A DNA stretch of 64,000 bases from Paenibacillus dendritiformis (GTDB taxonomy: Bacteria; Bacillota; Bacilli; Paenibacillales; Paenibacillaceae): assembly GCF_945605565.1 (NCBI RefSeq), contig NZ_OX216966.1:5634001-5698000 (forward strand). Reading direction: 5' to 3'. The first letter of the stretch is position 1. Every line of letters begins with the position of its first letter. This document shows positions 35,269 to 44,963 of this stretch, piece after piece. The position numbers and the translations under genes are program-made. The notes beneath the pieces were generated by a model. That model worked only from the letters and a program-made list of their open reading frames with translations, had not been told where the DNA came from and searched no databases.

Positions 35269-35276
35269 ACATCCAT

Positions 35277-35313
35277 AGAGCTGTTCAAGGCGATGGCTTT
35301 GAACAGCTCTTTT
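35277..35313 (+). terminator. terminator of the LPMO gene
   Basis: AGAGCTGTTCAA and TTGAACAGCTCT form a 12-bp stem around a nine- to ten-base loop, followed by TTTT. Confidence 0.88.
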
Positions 35314-35359
35314 GGCATATAGCATGACAAGTGAACATCGCGAGTACCTTCTAAACACA

Positions 35360-35388
35360 ACGCCCCGCGAGCAAACCTCGCGGGGCGT
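35360..35388 (-). terminator. terminator-like hairpin after serC
   Basis: ACGCCCCGCGAG and CTCGCGGGGCGT form a 12-bp perfect stem, 15 bases past the serC stop. The minus-strand U-tract is weak (TGTGTTTAG). Confidence 0.7.
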
Positions 35389-35402
35389 CATCAACGTATA
35401 TG

Positions 35403-36497
35403 TTAGCCGTTCTTCTGTTGGAATTGCTTCATGAACTGCACCAACGCCTCGCAGCTCGCATAAGGCACCGCATTGTAGATCGAGGCGCGCAAGCCGCCGA
35501 CGCTGCGATGTCCCTTCAGACCGACGAAGCCCGCTTCCCCGGCTTCCTTGATGAACGTCTTCTCCAGTTCCTCATCCGTGAGCCGGAAGGTGACGTTCAT
35601 CATCGATCGGCTGTCACGCGCCGCGCAGCCGCGGTAGAAATCGCCGCTGCTGTCGATGACGCCGTACAGCAGCTCCGCCTTCGCCTGATTGTCCCGCTCG
35701 ACCTGCGCCAATCCGCCGCGGTCCTTGAGCCATTGCAGCACCAGATTCACCATATAGATGGAGAAAGAGGATGGCGTGTTATATAGAGAATTATTTTTAT
35801 AATGAGTGCTGTAACGAAGCATGGTCGGAATCGTCGCAGGGCTGTTCGCCAGCAGCTCTTCCTTCGCGATGACGACCGTAACGCCGGACGGACCGAGATT
35901 TTTCTGCGCGCCCGCATAGATCATGCCGAACTTCGACACATCGACCGGACGGCATAAAATGTCGCTCGACATATCGGCGATAAGAGGCACCGCGCCCGTA
36001 TCCGGGTAAGCGGCGAACTGCGTTCCCTCTATCGTCTCATTGGAAGTCAGGTGAACATAGGCGGCATTCGCCGGAACGACGATCTCCTCCGGTGCCGGCA
36101 TGCGCATAAAGCGATCGGCTTCGGTCGAGGCGATAACCCGAGTCTCCCCGATAAGCTCCGCTTCCTTGATCGCCTTGCTGGCCCAGCTGCCGGTATGAAC
36201 GTAGGCGCCCACCTTGCCTGCGGCGAGCAGGTTCATCGGCACCATGGCGAACTGCGTGCTCGCTCCTCCCTGCAAGAACAACACGTCGTAGCCGTCCGGA
36301 ATATGGAACAGCTCCTTCAATAATTGCTTTGCTTCATTATGAACCTGTTCGTAGACGGCGCCGCGGTGCGACATTTCCATGATGGACATGCCATGGCCCC
36401 GGAAATCGATGAATTCGGACTGAGCCCGCTCCAATACTTCCAATGGCAAAGCTGCCGGACCGGCATTGAAATTGTACGCGCGTTGATGTTGTTCCAT
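35403..36497 (-). CDS. serC: phosphoserine aminotransferase
   Basis: A 364-residue PLP enzyme (EC 2.6.1.52) converting 3-phosphohydroxypyruvate and glutamate to phosphoserine and 2-oxoglutarate in serine synthesis. The family motifs are YNFNAGPAALPLEVLERAQ at the N terminus, TSNETIEGTQF, the PLP-binding Asp in IADMSSDILCRP, the Schiff-base Lys in YAGAQKNLGPSG, and the closing RASIYNAVP. The length is normal. It is monocistronic between two terminators. Confidence 0.96.
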   Translation of the reverse strand: MEQHQRAYNFNAGPAALPLEVLERAQSEFIDFRGHGMSIMEMSHRGAVYEQVHNEAKQLLKELFHIPDGYDVLFLQGGASTQFAMVPMNLLAAGKVGAYVHTGSWASKAIKEAELIGETRVIASTEADRFMRMPAPEEIVVPANAAYVHLTSNETIEGTQFAAYPDTGAVPLIADMSSDILCRPVDVSKFGMIYAGAQKNLGPSGVTVVIAKEELLANSPATIPTMLRYSTHYKNNSLYNTPSSFSIYMVNLVLQWLKDRGGLAQVERDNQAKAELLYGVIDSSGDFYRGCAARDSRSMMNVTFRLTDEELEKTFIKEAGEAGFVGLKGHRSVGGLRASIYNAVPYASCEALVQFMKQFQQKNG

Positions 36498-36621
36498 CCG
36501 TTTCTCCCACCTTCGTGTTCTTGTCTATCCAATATTTTATCGATAATCATAGCAGTAATTGAAGTTCGCTTCAAGGAGGTAACGCAAAAAAGTCTGCGTT
36601 CATCAGGCATTCTCCGCCGTG

Positions 36622-36649
36622 AAAAATCCCGCATCCTTCCGAATACGGG
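36622..36649 (-). terminator. terminator of the GH20 gene
   Basis: On the minus strand CCCGTATTC and GGATGCGGG (two G-U pairs) close a GGAA-type loop and are followed by ATTTTTC. It lies 24 bases after the stop. Confidence 0.75.
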
Positions 36650-36672
36650 GGCTGTACGACCGTTCGCTCGGC

Positions 36673-39600
36673 CTAGTTCATCTGCACGCGCTGCAGCAGA
36701 TCCTGCATCGGGCGAAGCTCGCGCGTCGCGTCATACGGATAGCGGTTCAACACTTGCAACAGCAGCTCGCGCAGGCGCTCCGGCTTGTTCAAGCGCGGCA
36801 GCAAATCCTCCATCAACCCGATCAGGCGCTTATATTCCTGGATATGATCCGGCGAATACACCTCGAACTCGTAGATGGAGTAGCCGAAGACCGTGGCCCG
36901 CTTCACGCCCTGGAATTTGACATAGCGCGCCATCTTCGGCTCGAAGGTCACGATGTCCAATTTCCCTTGGGACGTAATCATTCCTCCATCGCCGGAGACA
37001 TTCGTCCAGTTCTTTTTGTCATCGGATACGAGAAGCTGATACTTCTCTGCGCCCGCCTGCCACTTCATAATCACTTTATTGATGTCTGTCGGCTCGCCCA
37101 AATCGACGATGAACCAGGCGTCGTCCACATAGGCGCTGGACCATCTGGAGTTGATCGAGACGATGCCGTCTACCGCCATATCAGGCGAATAATACGGGAA
37201 CTCGGTTGCGGACGACTCGGCCGGTCTATGAAGCGCCTTATTATCCGTATAGAGCAGTTCAATCGGCTTATTGTACATGATGACATTGTCCAGCACGCCC
37301 CGGAACGCGTTCGTCTCGCTGCCGATGCGCAGCGCGGGGAGCACGAGCGTATGCAGACGAGGGTACGCATTCTCGAGCCGCTCCACATACTCATCCACAT
37401 TGACGAACAGCGTCACGCCCTTATTGTCGCCTTTCAGTAAAATATGCGTCCACTTGTCTTCCGGCACAACGTAATCGAACATGCTGTCATAGTGCTCCTT
37501 CGTGAACCCGAGCTTGCCCGTCTTGCCCTGCTTGAGCTTCAGCGTTCCGGCCGGAGACTCCATCAGGATCGCGTCATCCGGGTTCCCCCGATCCGGCTTC
37601 ACCCACATCGAGAGCGTCCAGCCGAACCCCAACGCCTCGACCGGCGTCTCGATATAGCTGGTTCCGCCCTTCAAGCGCACCCCCTGCTCATATTTCCCTT
37701 CCGTCATCTCCACATTGACGCCCTTCCCGTCGAAGCCATTGCCCGAACCATCCTTGAACTGGTCCTCGAACAGGTATTGAATAACCTGGTTCTCCTCGTT
37801 ATCGACCTTGATCTTGCGGGACAAATTCGCATTCGGCGCGTCCCCGATCGCCTCCGCCCGCTTCATATAGCGATCGAAAGATCGGTCGTCCCGCGTGCCG
37901 GTCCACATTTTCTCCGCGACGACCTGGATTCCGGGCAGCATCCGCTCATGCGAGTCGTCCATCGACAGCCCATTGGCGTCCGATACATCGTTCCACAAGG
38001 CGAACATGCCGCCATTGACGCGGGGATGCCCGAACGGCAGCGTCGTATTCTCCCATTTGATCGGCTCCCATTCATTGTACAGGAACTGGGAATTCAAATA
38101 GTCACCATATAAGGTAGGAACGATATACATATAAATATTTTGGACGTTCAGCACGTCGAACCCGAGATCGACCGCCTGCTGCGGCGGCCCATACGGCTCA
38201 TACCAGATATCCATCGTCGCTTCATTGCTGATCGGCGTCGTTCCGTTGTATTGCGTCAATCCCCCCCACAAATGCGGGTGCTTCCCTTTGTCGTTGATAT
38301 GCTTCACGAGCGTATCCATATACCAACGGAAGCGCTCCACATCCGGGCCCCAATATTCATCGGTACCGATATGCACTTCCGGACCGACGAAGGTCGGATC
38401 GCTTCCATCCACATATTCGTTGAACAGATTTTTCACGAACTCCACGGTTTCCGGCTTGGAAATGTCGAGGGCGTGATCGTTCCCCAGCGCGGGATTATAG
38501 GATGTGAAGGCACGGGAATGCCCGGGCGTGTCAATCTCCGGGATGACGTTGACTCCGTAATCCATGCCCAGAAGCTGGAGTTCCCTGAATTCCTGCTTCG
38601 TATAATGCCCGTTCGGGCTGGCCAATCCCGGATAAGTGGTGCTTTCCAGCCGGAAAGCCGCCCTCGTTCCGTCCGCGAACGGGGTGCCGACATCATCGTT
38701 CAGATGAATTTGGAACATGTTCATTTTGTACCAGGATAGCAGCTTCACGTAGCTTCTCAGAAAATCGATCGTGTAAAATTTGCGCGCCACGTCGATCATG
38801 AGACCCCGCTTCTCATACTTCGGATAATCTCTCGCTTCTCCGCGGGGAATCGTCAGGTCCGGATGCTGCTTCAGAATCTGAAGCGCGGTTCTCGTGCCGA
38901 AGAACGCCCCCGTCGCCGAAGACGAGGCGATCGACACATAGTCACCGGCCTGGAAAACGTTGCCTTCCTCGCCCAGCCACGTTAACGACGGGTCTATCGA
39001 CAAATACAGATCGCCCGTCTGCGGCTGGCCATACACAATCTCAAGCTCATATCCCGTCAGATCCGCCACATCCTCGCGCGTCAGCTCCGCCGCCTTGCGC
39101 AGCGCCGCTTCGTCCTCCGGGCGGACGACAATGCGCGACGACTCCGTCAACGTATAGCTCCCCGATCCGCCATACCATTCCCGTAAGGACGGGATGACGT
39201 CCGGCTCCGCATTGCGATCCCGGGTCTGCTTATATTGGCCCGGCACCGTAACCGCAATATTATCCGACAGCACCTTCCGGTTCGGATCGTTCAGATCCTC
39301 CACCTGCACGATGAGGTTCACTTTGGCATCGACCAATGGCGTGCGGATATGGCCTTCGCGATCAATGACAGGCAGCCGGTCGCTGCCATATACGCTGGCG
39401 CGGTACCCATCCGGCACTTCAGCCGCGGACCAATCCAGCTCGGTCTGTCCGGCCTGCACCGTCAATGTCGCCTCAATCCGGTCTGCTATAGATTGCAGGT
39501 CATTCAATTGGTACACCTCGAATTCATAGAAGGAGTAACCGTACAGAACGCCTTCGACAGGCGCCCGCTTCACTCCCTGGAACTTCACATATCTCGCTTG

Positions 39601-40179
39601 AAGCGGCGCGAAATCGATAACTTCGGTGCCTCCCTTGCATGCAATGACGCCGTCGCCCTCCCTCACATTCGTCCACTGTTCGCCGTCATCCGATACCAGG
39701 ATCTTGTATGTATCGGCCGGCGTCTGCCAGCGGATGACGACGCGATCGATCGCGGTCCGCTCTCCCAGATTGACATAGAACCATTGATCATCCTGCTTCG
39801 CGGAAGACCATCTTGTATTGGCCTTCCCGTCCACGGCCAGATCCGGAGTCAAGTAATCGACTTCATTGCCCGACGAGTAAGCCGGCTTGTTCAGGGCGAG
39901 ATTGGTCCCGCCGAATGCGGCCGGGAGAAGGCGGTCCGCCCCTTCATCCGGGGAAGGCACCGTCGAGAATGCGCTTCCATTTTTATCATATACGGCCTCC
40001 GTTACGGTCTCCGGCTCGGCGCCGTCTCCCGGTGCGACCGGCGCATCGGCCGTAACCGCCGCCTGCCCGCTCTGTTGGGCATAGGCATGCGCAGGCGGAA
40101 TGCCAGGCAGAACGCTCGCCGCCGCCAATACGATACTAAGCATCCATCCAAGCGCTTTTTGGTTCATCGTCTTCTTCAT
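36673..40179 (-). CDS. large secreted beta-N-acetylhexosaminidase, GH20, multimodular
   Basis: A 1168-residue secreted enzyme. The signal peptide is residues 1 to about 33 (ends AHA). There follow a discoidin/CBM32 domain (about 90-225), a GH20b-type domain (about 320-450), the GH20 barrel (about 455-790), a LamG-like domain (about 840-1000) and a second discoidin domain (about 1010-1130). The catalytic Asp607-Glu608 pair is in VHIGTDEYWG, the arrangement of substrate-assisted hexosaminidases acting on GlcNAc or GalNAc termini. No anchor is seen. The open frame begins at 40194, but only Mets at 40179 or 40167 give a proper signal peptide; GGAGGG lies close by. It is last in the minus-strand carbohydrate locus. 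Confidence 0.92.
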   Translation of the reverse strand: MKKTMNQKALGWMLSIVLAAASVLPGIPPAHAYAQQSGQAAVTADAPVAPGDGAEPETVTEAVYDKNGSAFSTVPSPDEGADRLLPAAFGGTNLALNKPAYSSGNEVDYLTPDLAVDGKANTRWSSAKQDDQWFYVNLGERTAIDRVVIRWQTPADTYKILVSDDGEQWTNVREGDGVIACKGGTEVIDFAPLQARYVKFQGVKRAPVEGVLYGYSFYEFEVYQLNDLQSIADRIEATLTVQAGQTELDWSAAEVPDGYRASVYGSDRLPVIDREGHIRTPLVDAKVNLIVQVEDLNDPNRKVLSDNIAVTVPGQYKQTRDRNAEPDVIPSLREWYGGSGSYTLTESSRIVVRPEDEAALRKAAELTREDVADLTGYELEIVYGQPQTGDLYLSIDPSLTWLGEEGNVFQAGDYVSIASSSATGAFFGTRTALQILKQHPDLTIPRGEARDYPKYEKRGLMIDVARKFYTIDFLRSYVKLLSWYKMNMFQIHLNDDVGTPFADGTRAAFRLESTTYPGLASPNGHYTKQEFRELQLLGMDYGVNVIPEIDTPGHSRAFTSYNPALGNDHALDISKPETVEFVKNLFNEYVDGSDPTFVGPEVHIGTDEYWGPDVERFRWYMDTLVKHINDKGKHPHLWGGLTQYNGTTPISNEATMDIWYEPYGPPQQAVDLGFDVLNVQNIYMYIVPTLYGDYLNSQFLYNEWEPIKWENTTLPFGHPRVNGGMFALWNDVSDANGLSMDDSHERMLPGIQVVAEKMWTGTRDDRSFDRYMKRAEAIGDAPNANLSRKIKVDNEENQVIQYLFEDQFKDGSGNGFDGKGVNVEMTEGKYEQGVRLKGGTSYIETPVEALGFGWTLSMWVKPDRGNPDDAILMESPAGTLKLKQGKTGKLGFTKEHYDSMFDYVVPEDKWTHILLKGDNKGVTLFVNVDEYVERLENAYPRLHTLVLPALRIGSETNAFRGVLDNVIMYNKPIELLYTDNKALHRPAESSATEFPYYSPDMAVDGIVSINSRWSSAYVDDAWFIVDLGEPTDINKVIMKWQAGAEKYQLLVSDDKKNWTNVSGDGGMITSQGKLDIVTFEPKMARYVKFQGVKRATVFGYSIYEFEVYSPDHIQEYKRLIGLMEDLLPRLNKPERLRELLLQVLNRYPYDATRELRPMQDLLQRVQMN

Positions 40180-40237
40180 TTCCCTCCATATCATCGTGGA
40201 TTAAGCGGCTGTGCGTTGACGCCAATTTTCTTCGTTA

Positions 40238-40249
40238 ATCACCTCCTTT
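40238..40249 (-). promoter_or_regulatory. isolated near-perfect Shine-Dalgarno sequence upstream of the GH20 gene
   Basis: On the minus strand AAAGGAGGTGAT matches the 16S 3' end over 12 bases, but no start codon lies 5-12 bases after it. The nearest GH20 start is about 60 bases downstream. It may act as a ribosome-binding mRNA stabiliser (STAB-SD type). Confidence 0.4.
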
Positions 40250-40402
40250 TTTCCAATCCTAACCTGTTCAACATAACGCCGCAACAAAAAATACGCATAA
40301 GTAAAGAGATGTATATTCCCTGCCCTAACCCAATTCATGATCAGCAAAAAGGCATGAGCGAGAAAGACAATCCCCGCCCATGCCCCGCTGACCAACCGCT
40401 GC

Positions 40403-41065
40403 TTACAGCGTACGGAACTTCAACGTTGTACAATCGATTAAGAAATGATAGGTTCTCGTTTCCTTCGTTCCCTTCAAGGCAAGACGGAACGACAAGTTCG
40501 CAACATCCCGATCCTTCAACCCTTGATGGCGTACCCAGCCATGCAGCTCCTTAGTCGGGCGAATCGCCTTGCCCTTAAAGTCCGGGTTATCCGAAGCGGC
40601 TTCTACGGCTTCCGCTGATTTCCCTGCAACGCCGCTGTTCGCTTCCGTCTTCACCTCATCCAGTTGAAGCGTCACTTTTTCCTTATCCGAATTGTTCTTA
40701 ATCGTCACCTCGAAGTCGGTGTTCTGCTCCGTGACCCGGATCGAATGAATCGTTACCTCCACATCGTTCACGGTGTGGGTAAGCGGCAATGGCTTGAATT
40801 GGCTGCCGTCGCTGCCGCCAGAGCGCTGGTCCGGCTCTTCCTTCCCGGGATTCGCATCCAGCTTGCGGCTGCCATGATCAATGCCAACCCGATCGCCCAT
40901 CGCCCCGGCCAGCTCTCGCGCCGGAAGATCGCTCTCCCCCTTCATGGATGCAGGCTTGTCAGCCAGCGCCTTTATCCCGGCATTGGCTGTAAACTCCGAG
41001 GCAGTGAATATGATTCCCGTGAAAAAGAGGGCGCCGGCAAGGAGTCCCATCACCCGTTTTCTCAT
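40403..41065 (-). CDS. secreted hypothetical protein, DUF4352-like beta domain
   Basis: A 220-residue protein with a signal peptide (about residues 1-28). A polar, probably disordered stretch with many Gly, Asp and Lys residues follows (about 40-90). The C-terminal beta-rich domain (about 95-220; VNDVEVTIHSIRVTEQNTDF, EVTIKNNSDKEKVTL) resembles DUF4352/telomeric-repeat-like extracellular domains. It is not assigned to a known function. It lies between the esterase pair and the GH20 gene on the same strand, so it may belong to that extracellular sugar system. Confidence 0.65.
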   Translation of the reverse strand: MRKRVMGLLAGALFFTGIIFTASEFTANAGIKALADKPASMKGESDLPARELAGAMGDRVGIDHGSRKLDANPGKEEPDQRSGGSDGSQFKPLPLTHTVNDVEVTIHSIRVTEQNTDFEVTIKNNSDKEKVTLQLDEVKTEANSGVAGKSAEAVEAASDNPDFKGKAIRPTKELHGWVRHQGLKDRDVANLSFRLALKGTKETRTYHFLIDCTTLKFRTL

Positions 41066-41110
41066 GCTGTTTCCTTCCTTTCGTTCATTCCATTGATGCG
41101 TTCCATTCCG

Positions 41111-42505
41111 TTATTCTTTCCGCTCGTTCCATCTCTCTACGACTATCTCCAATGTCCCGTCCTTCTCTGCTTTATAGCAGCGCTTAACGGGGGATCCCGC
41201 TCCATCGACCTCGAAGCTCCCGTCTTCGCGGTTCACCTGGAACACCCATTCCGTATGCAATGGAATACGCAGGCGGGCTGTATATGCGCGTCTGCCCTGA
41301 TCGCAGGTTAACGGGAACCAAGCGTACAGCTTGAGGCCCTCCGGCGTATCGGACGGCACATGGACGACGATATCCAAGGTGACATGCGTGGGAATCTCCT
41401 CCATGACGCGAAGCGGCATCAACGCTTCCCGGCCATCGACTTGAACCGTTACCTCGGTGTCGCCCGGCTGCAGCGGAATAACCGTGCCATCGTCCCGAAC
41501 CTGCGCGATATGCTCATCCGCGACGCGGTATACGGCACGCAGCGGAGACATTTTGAATCCGGAATCGAACTCGACGATCGGATTCAAGCGGCATGGAGGC
41601 CCCGTGATGCCCACCTCTAGATCGCCATGCAGCGTCAGGGAGCAAGCCTGGCCCCGATGGCCGAAGAAGTGGAGCAGCGGTGCAGACACCCGCGCCTCCC
41701 AATCCTTCTCTACATGAGCCGATCCAGGCTCATACAGATAGACCAACTCGTCATCCGCTTCGTACCCCAGGTCCAGAAGCTTCTCCGTCACTTCACGCAC
41801 ATGCTTTTCCATGACGAGAAGCCCTTCGCGGCTGCCCAGATCGATCCATATTTTCTTGATAGGCTGCTTGACGGTAAAGGTATGATACAGCTGCACTTCT
41901 TCCAACGTCTCGGGATATACGCAATACATGTAAGGCGAGATGATACCGAGCATGCTGAACACGTCGGGACGCCGCAGCCCGATATGGTACGTGACCTGCC
42001 CGCCCCTTGAGGAGCCCATTAAGGCCGTATGCTCCGGCTCCGGTTGCGTGCGGAACAAGGCGTCCACATAGGGCTTGACCTCTTCAATCAGGAAGCGCTC
42101 ATACAGATGGCCGCGCGGTTGAACCGGGAATTTGTCGTCCTGGAATCTTACCCCTTCCAGGTCATGGGTAAATTCATCGGCCCGCTCCATCCCCATATTC
42201 GGGATGCCGACAATAATGATTTCTTCCATCCGTCGTTCGGCAATCAGCTTGTCGGCGGCCGCATGCACGTTCCAGGAATAGCCGTTGAAGGCGGGATGGA
42301 AAATATTTTGGCCGTCATGCATATACAAGACCGGATACCGCCTATTCGGCTCCTGCTGATAGCCGGGAGGCAAATATACGAATAATTCTCTGTCGTTATT
42401 CAAATAGTCCGAGTGAAACCGTTCCATTCGCAGTAAGCGTGATCCGCTTTCTAAGCTCTTCACACTCTTCACGCCCTTCACGCTTTCCAAGAGCTTCACG
42501 CTCAT
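41111..42505 (-). CDS. alpha/beta-hydrolase esterase (esterase D-like), paralogue 2, with beta-rich C-terminal domain
   Basis: A 464-residue cytosolic-looking protein. An esterase D/enterochelin-esterase-like domain occupies about residues 25-290: FVYLPPGYQ, YPVLYMHDGQN, and the nucleophile Ser in ALMGSSRGGQ. Next comes a stretch with an Ig-like feel (about 290-370), then a CBM-like beta domain (about 375-450; DIVVHVPSDTPEGLKLYAWF). It is paralogous over its full length to the upstream gene, which it overlaps by four bases (ATGA), fixing the start at 42505. The N-terminal 25 residues contain a repetitive SVK/SLES stretch. It probably removes acyl groups from imported or surface oligosaccharides. 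No signal peptide. Confidence 0.8.
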   Translation of the reverse strand: MSVKLLESVKGVKSVKSLESGSRLLRMERFHSDYLNNDRELFVYLPPGYQQEPNRRYPVLYMHDGQNIFHPAFNGYSWNVHAAADKLIAERRMEEIIIVGIPNMGMERADEFTHDLEGVRFQDDKFPVQPRGHLYERFLIEEVKPYVDALFRTQPEPEHTALMGSSRGGQVTYHIGLRRPDVFSMLGIISPYMYCVYPETLEEVQLYHTFTVKQPIKKIWIDLGSREGLLVMEKHVREVTEKLLDLGYEADDELVYLYEPGSAHVEKDWEARVSAPLLHFFGHRGQACSLTLHGDLEVGITGPPCRLNPIVEFDSGFKMSPLRAVYRVADEHIAQVRDDGTVIPLQPGDTEVTVQVDGREALMPLRVMEEIPTHVTLDIVVHVPSDTPEGLKLYAWFPLTCDQGRRAYTARLRIPLHTEWVFQVNREDGSFEVDGAGSPVKRCYKAEKDGTLEIVVERWNERKE

Positions 42506-43848
42506 CGATTTTCCGCCCTTTCTGCCGCAATATCGACCCAGTTCTCGACCTCATAATACAGCTCCAGGCCGTCCGCAACCGTAAATTTGCGATAAGGAAC
42601 CTCTTGACCGTGACGATCGGTCTCATGCATGCCCAGGCCGCGCGAAATCCGAAATTCGAATGCCATGTCCCGCGGCACCTCGAACGTGCCCCCATATCGT
42701 CCTGCGCCGATCATCGGCAGTTCGATTCCGGCATACAGCCTTTCCGTATACGGCGTATGCTCCGGTACTTTTACCACCATCTTTACGGCAACCGTCTTCG
42801 AAATATACGGCACGACACTGACCTCCGCCTCTGCCTTGAGCTGGTAATGATGATAGGTTACGGCCGTCTTGCCAGTCTGCTTCGGCATAAGCGTTCCATC
42901 CGCAGTTACCTCTAAAATGCTCGGATCGGCCACCTCATACCGGGCATTCAGATCTGACATCACATAGCCGCTGTCGAAATGAACGACCGCGTTGAACCTT
43001 TGCTGCGGCCCCTGTATCCCGATGACTCCGGATCCGCGCAGCTCCACGCGCACAGGCGTGCCGATATCTCCGAAAAAATAAAGGAGAGGCGCATGAACCC
43101 TTGCCGCCCAATCCTTCTGCGCATGGCCGGAGCCGACGGCATAGTAATACATCAGATCATGTCCCGGCTCATACCCGATGCGAATGAGGGTGTCCACGAC
43201 CTGCCGCACATGCTTCTCCATGACCGTGAAGCCTTCCGCATCTCCGACATCCATCCATATCTTGAGATCCTTCTTCTCCGTATAGACATGGCTCAGCCAG
43301 CGCTCCTCCATCGTATCCGGATTGACGCTGACGAAGAACGGGCATAATGCCCCGATCATGCCGAACGTATCCGATTGACGGAAGCCGATATTGTAGGACA
43401 CCAATCCGCCGGCGGATGAGCCCATCAAGGCGGTATGCTCCTTGCCCGGCAGCGTCCGGTATTCCCGATCGATATAGGGCTTCACTTCCTGTACGAGAAA
43501 TTGTTCGTATAACTCCCCTTGATTGGCCATGTTGAATATATTGTGGCCGTCCGGATTCGCATGCATATATTCCGCAATCCGCGCATCTTCGATATGGGAA
43601 ATAGCGACCACAATAATTTCCCTCATCCTGCCTTCAGCGGCGAGCCGATCGGCCGTTCGATGAACACCCCATGAATCTCCCTTGCGATCCGCGAAAAACA
43701 TATGCTGCCCGTCCTGCATATAGAGCACAGGGTACCGCTGCTGTTCGTTCGTATGATAGCTGGGAGGCAAATAAATGAATATTTTTCTTCGATTCGCCAA
43801 GATGCTCGAATAAAACCCATAGATTGTAATAAGCCGTGATGAGTCCAT
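42502..43848 (-). CDS. alpha/beta-hydrolase esterase (esterase D-like), paralogue 1, with beta-rich C-terminal domain
   Basis: A 448-residue paralogue of the following gene. The esterase domain (about residues 1-275) shows FIYLPPSYH, YPVLYMQDGQHMFF and the nucleophile elbow ALMGSSAGGLVSY. It also has the C-terminal beta domain (about 355-440; VKMVVKVPEHTPYTERLYAG). No signal peptide is present. It lies 69 bases after the lacI-type gene. Two tandem full-length paralogues suggest related but distinct ester substrates. Confidence 0.8.
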   Translation of the reverse strand: MDSSRLITIYGFYSSILANRRKIFIYLPPSYHTNEQQRYPVLYMQDGQHMFFADRKGDSWGVHRTADRLAAEGRMREIIVVAISHIEDARIAEYMHANPDGHNIFNMANQGELYEQFLVQEVKPYIDREYRTLPGKEHTALMGSSAGGLVSYNIGFRQSDTFGMIGALCPFFVSVNPDTMEERWLSHVYTEKKDLKIWMDVGDAEGFTVMEKHVRQVVDTLIRIGYEPGHDLMYYYAVGSGHAQKDWAARVHAPLLYFFGDIGTPVRVELRGSGVIGIQGPQQRFNAVVHFDSGYVMSDLNARYEVADPSILEVTADGTLMPKQTGKTAVTYHHYQLKAEAEVSVVPYISKTVAVKMVVKVPEHTPYTERLYAGIELPMIGAGRYGGTFEVPRDMAFEFRISRGLGMHETDRHGQEVPYRKFTVADGLELYYEVENWVDIAAERAENR

Positions 43849-43917
43849 TAGGCATTTCTCCTTATAGAGGCGGTTCCAAAAGTCCGCAAACCGGCCTTTT
43901 GAAACACGCGCATTGAT

Positions 43918-44832
43918 CTACGAGGAGACAGGCAATTTCAGAAACTTCTCCTCGTGTACATATTCCGCATCATGAATAAAGCTGTTCATTACATTGACGA
44001 ATGACGCGTATTCATCCAAGCCGAATGAGACCCTCGCCGCAGCTTCACCAACAATTTCAGGACAGTGACAGGTGCACCAGGCAATCAGATAGGGATGGAC
44101 TTGAGCAGCCTCATTAGCCATAAATTCGTTCATGACGATGCCCGGCCGGCCCTTGAACTTCGCCAAAAAGGCCTTCATCCCTTGGCGGTGCTCGTACACA
44201 TGAATCCGGTCCTCAGGCAGACCCGATGCCTGCTTGATGAAATCCATCCATTGTTCATTGTTGTAGCGATCCATTACGAGAAATTGCGGCGCTTCGCCCA
44301 ACAGGGCGCGCGATCGCTGAAAGCCCGCTTCCACGTCCGGCATAATTTTGTGAAAAAGCGAATCCTCAATATAACTGTCCACCACAAACACGGGAATACC
44401 GAACCCGAAGTATGGCGTGATCGTTGCAAACCGTTCCTGATCCACATTGATCAAAAATACGCCGTCCAAATTCCGTTCCATAATGACCTTGAAAGACGGT
44501 GCCGTATCGTCGATCTGCATAAAAATGACGTGATAGCCGAGCGCGCTGCATTGCTGCTCGATTTTGCTTATCGTTTTGGCGTATTTGAAGTCCGACCAAG
44601 GGGTTTGACGCTCATCCTTGAAGACTAAAATCCCGATCAAGCCCGTCTTCTTGATTTTTAAAGACTGGGCCGTCCGGTTCGGCACATATTTAAGCTGCTG
44701 CGCGACTTTCAACACTTTAACCCGCGTCTCATTCGATATCGATTGCGTCTTGACATCGTTCAAAATATAGGACACAGTAGCAATAGACACACCCGCTGCT
44801 TTGGCGATATCTTTAATCGTCGTTTTTTTCAT
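43918..44832 (-). CDS. LacI-family transcriptional regulator
   Basis: A 304-residue repressor. The LacI helix-turn-helix and hinge are canonical (TTIKDIAKAAGVSIATVSYI, then the PNRTAQSLKIKKTG hinge). The periplasmic-binding-like effector domain is about 30 residues shorter than usual and less conserved. A CTTAAACGTTTAAG operator lies 26 bases upstream of its start and another lies before the binding-protein gene, so it should repress itself and the locus. The inducer is presumably the imported oligosaccharide. Confidence 0.9.
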   Translation of the reverse strand: MKKTTIKDIAKAAGVSIATVSYILNDVKTQSISNETRVKVLKVAQQLKYVPNRTAQSLKIKKTGLIGILVFKDERQTPWSDFKYAKTISKIEQQCSALGYHVIFMQIDDTAPSFKVIMERNLDGVFLINVDQERFATITPYFGFGIPVFVVDSYIEDSLFHKIMPDVEAGFQRSRALLGEAPQFLVMDRYNNEQWMDFIKQASGLPEDRIHVYEHRQGMKAFLAKFKGRPGIVMNEFMANEAAQVHPYLIAWCTCHCPEIVGEAAARVSFGLDEYASFVNVMNSFIHDAEYVHEEKFLKLPVSS

Positions 44833-44857
44833 CTTATCCGACCTCGCTTGGCTTTGA

Positions 44858-44871
44858 CTTAAACGTTTAAG
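44858..44871. promoter_or_regulatory. LacI-type operator upstream of the lacI-like gene
   Basis: CTTAAACGTTTAAG is a perfect 14-bp palindrome with the central AAACGTTT common to LacI-family sites. The same 14 bases recur before the binding-protein gene. Confidence 0.8.
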
Positions 44872-44963
44872 CCAATTAAAGCATACCGCCTATAGGGTGT
44901 CAAATTTCCCCTTTTCCCCCTTCCACCTACTCTTATTTTATGGCCGCTTTTGATCACGCTATC

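Noticed and set aside
40201..40395. A 64-residue minus-strand frame with a hydrophobic N terminus starting at TTG
   Set aside because: It has no ribosome site before the TTG, and starts only eight bases after the previous stop. The strong Shine-Dalgarno sequence lies inside it, not in front of it. A real small gene is not excluded.
39235..40554. A 439-residue plus-strand frame antisense to the GH20 gene
   Set aside because: Composition is His/Arg/Ile-rich nonsense typical of antisense in GC-rich genes; the opposite frame has clear GH20 and discoidin domains.
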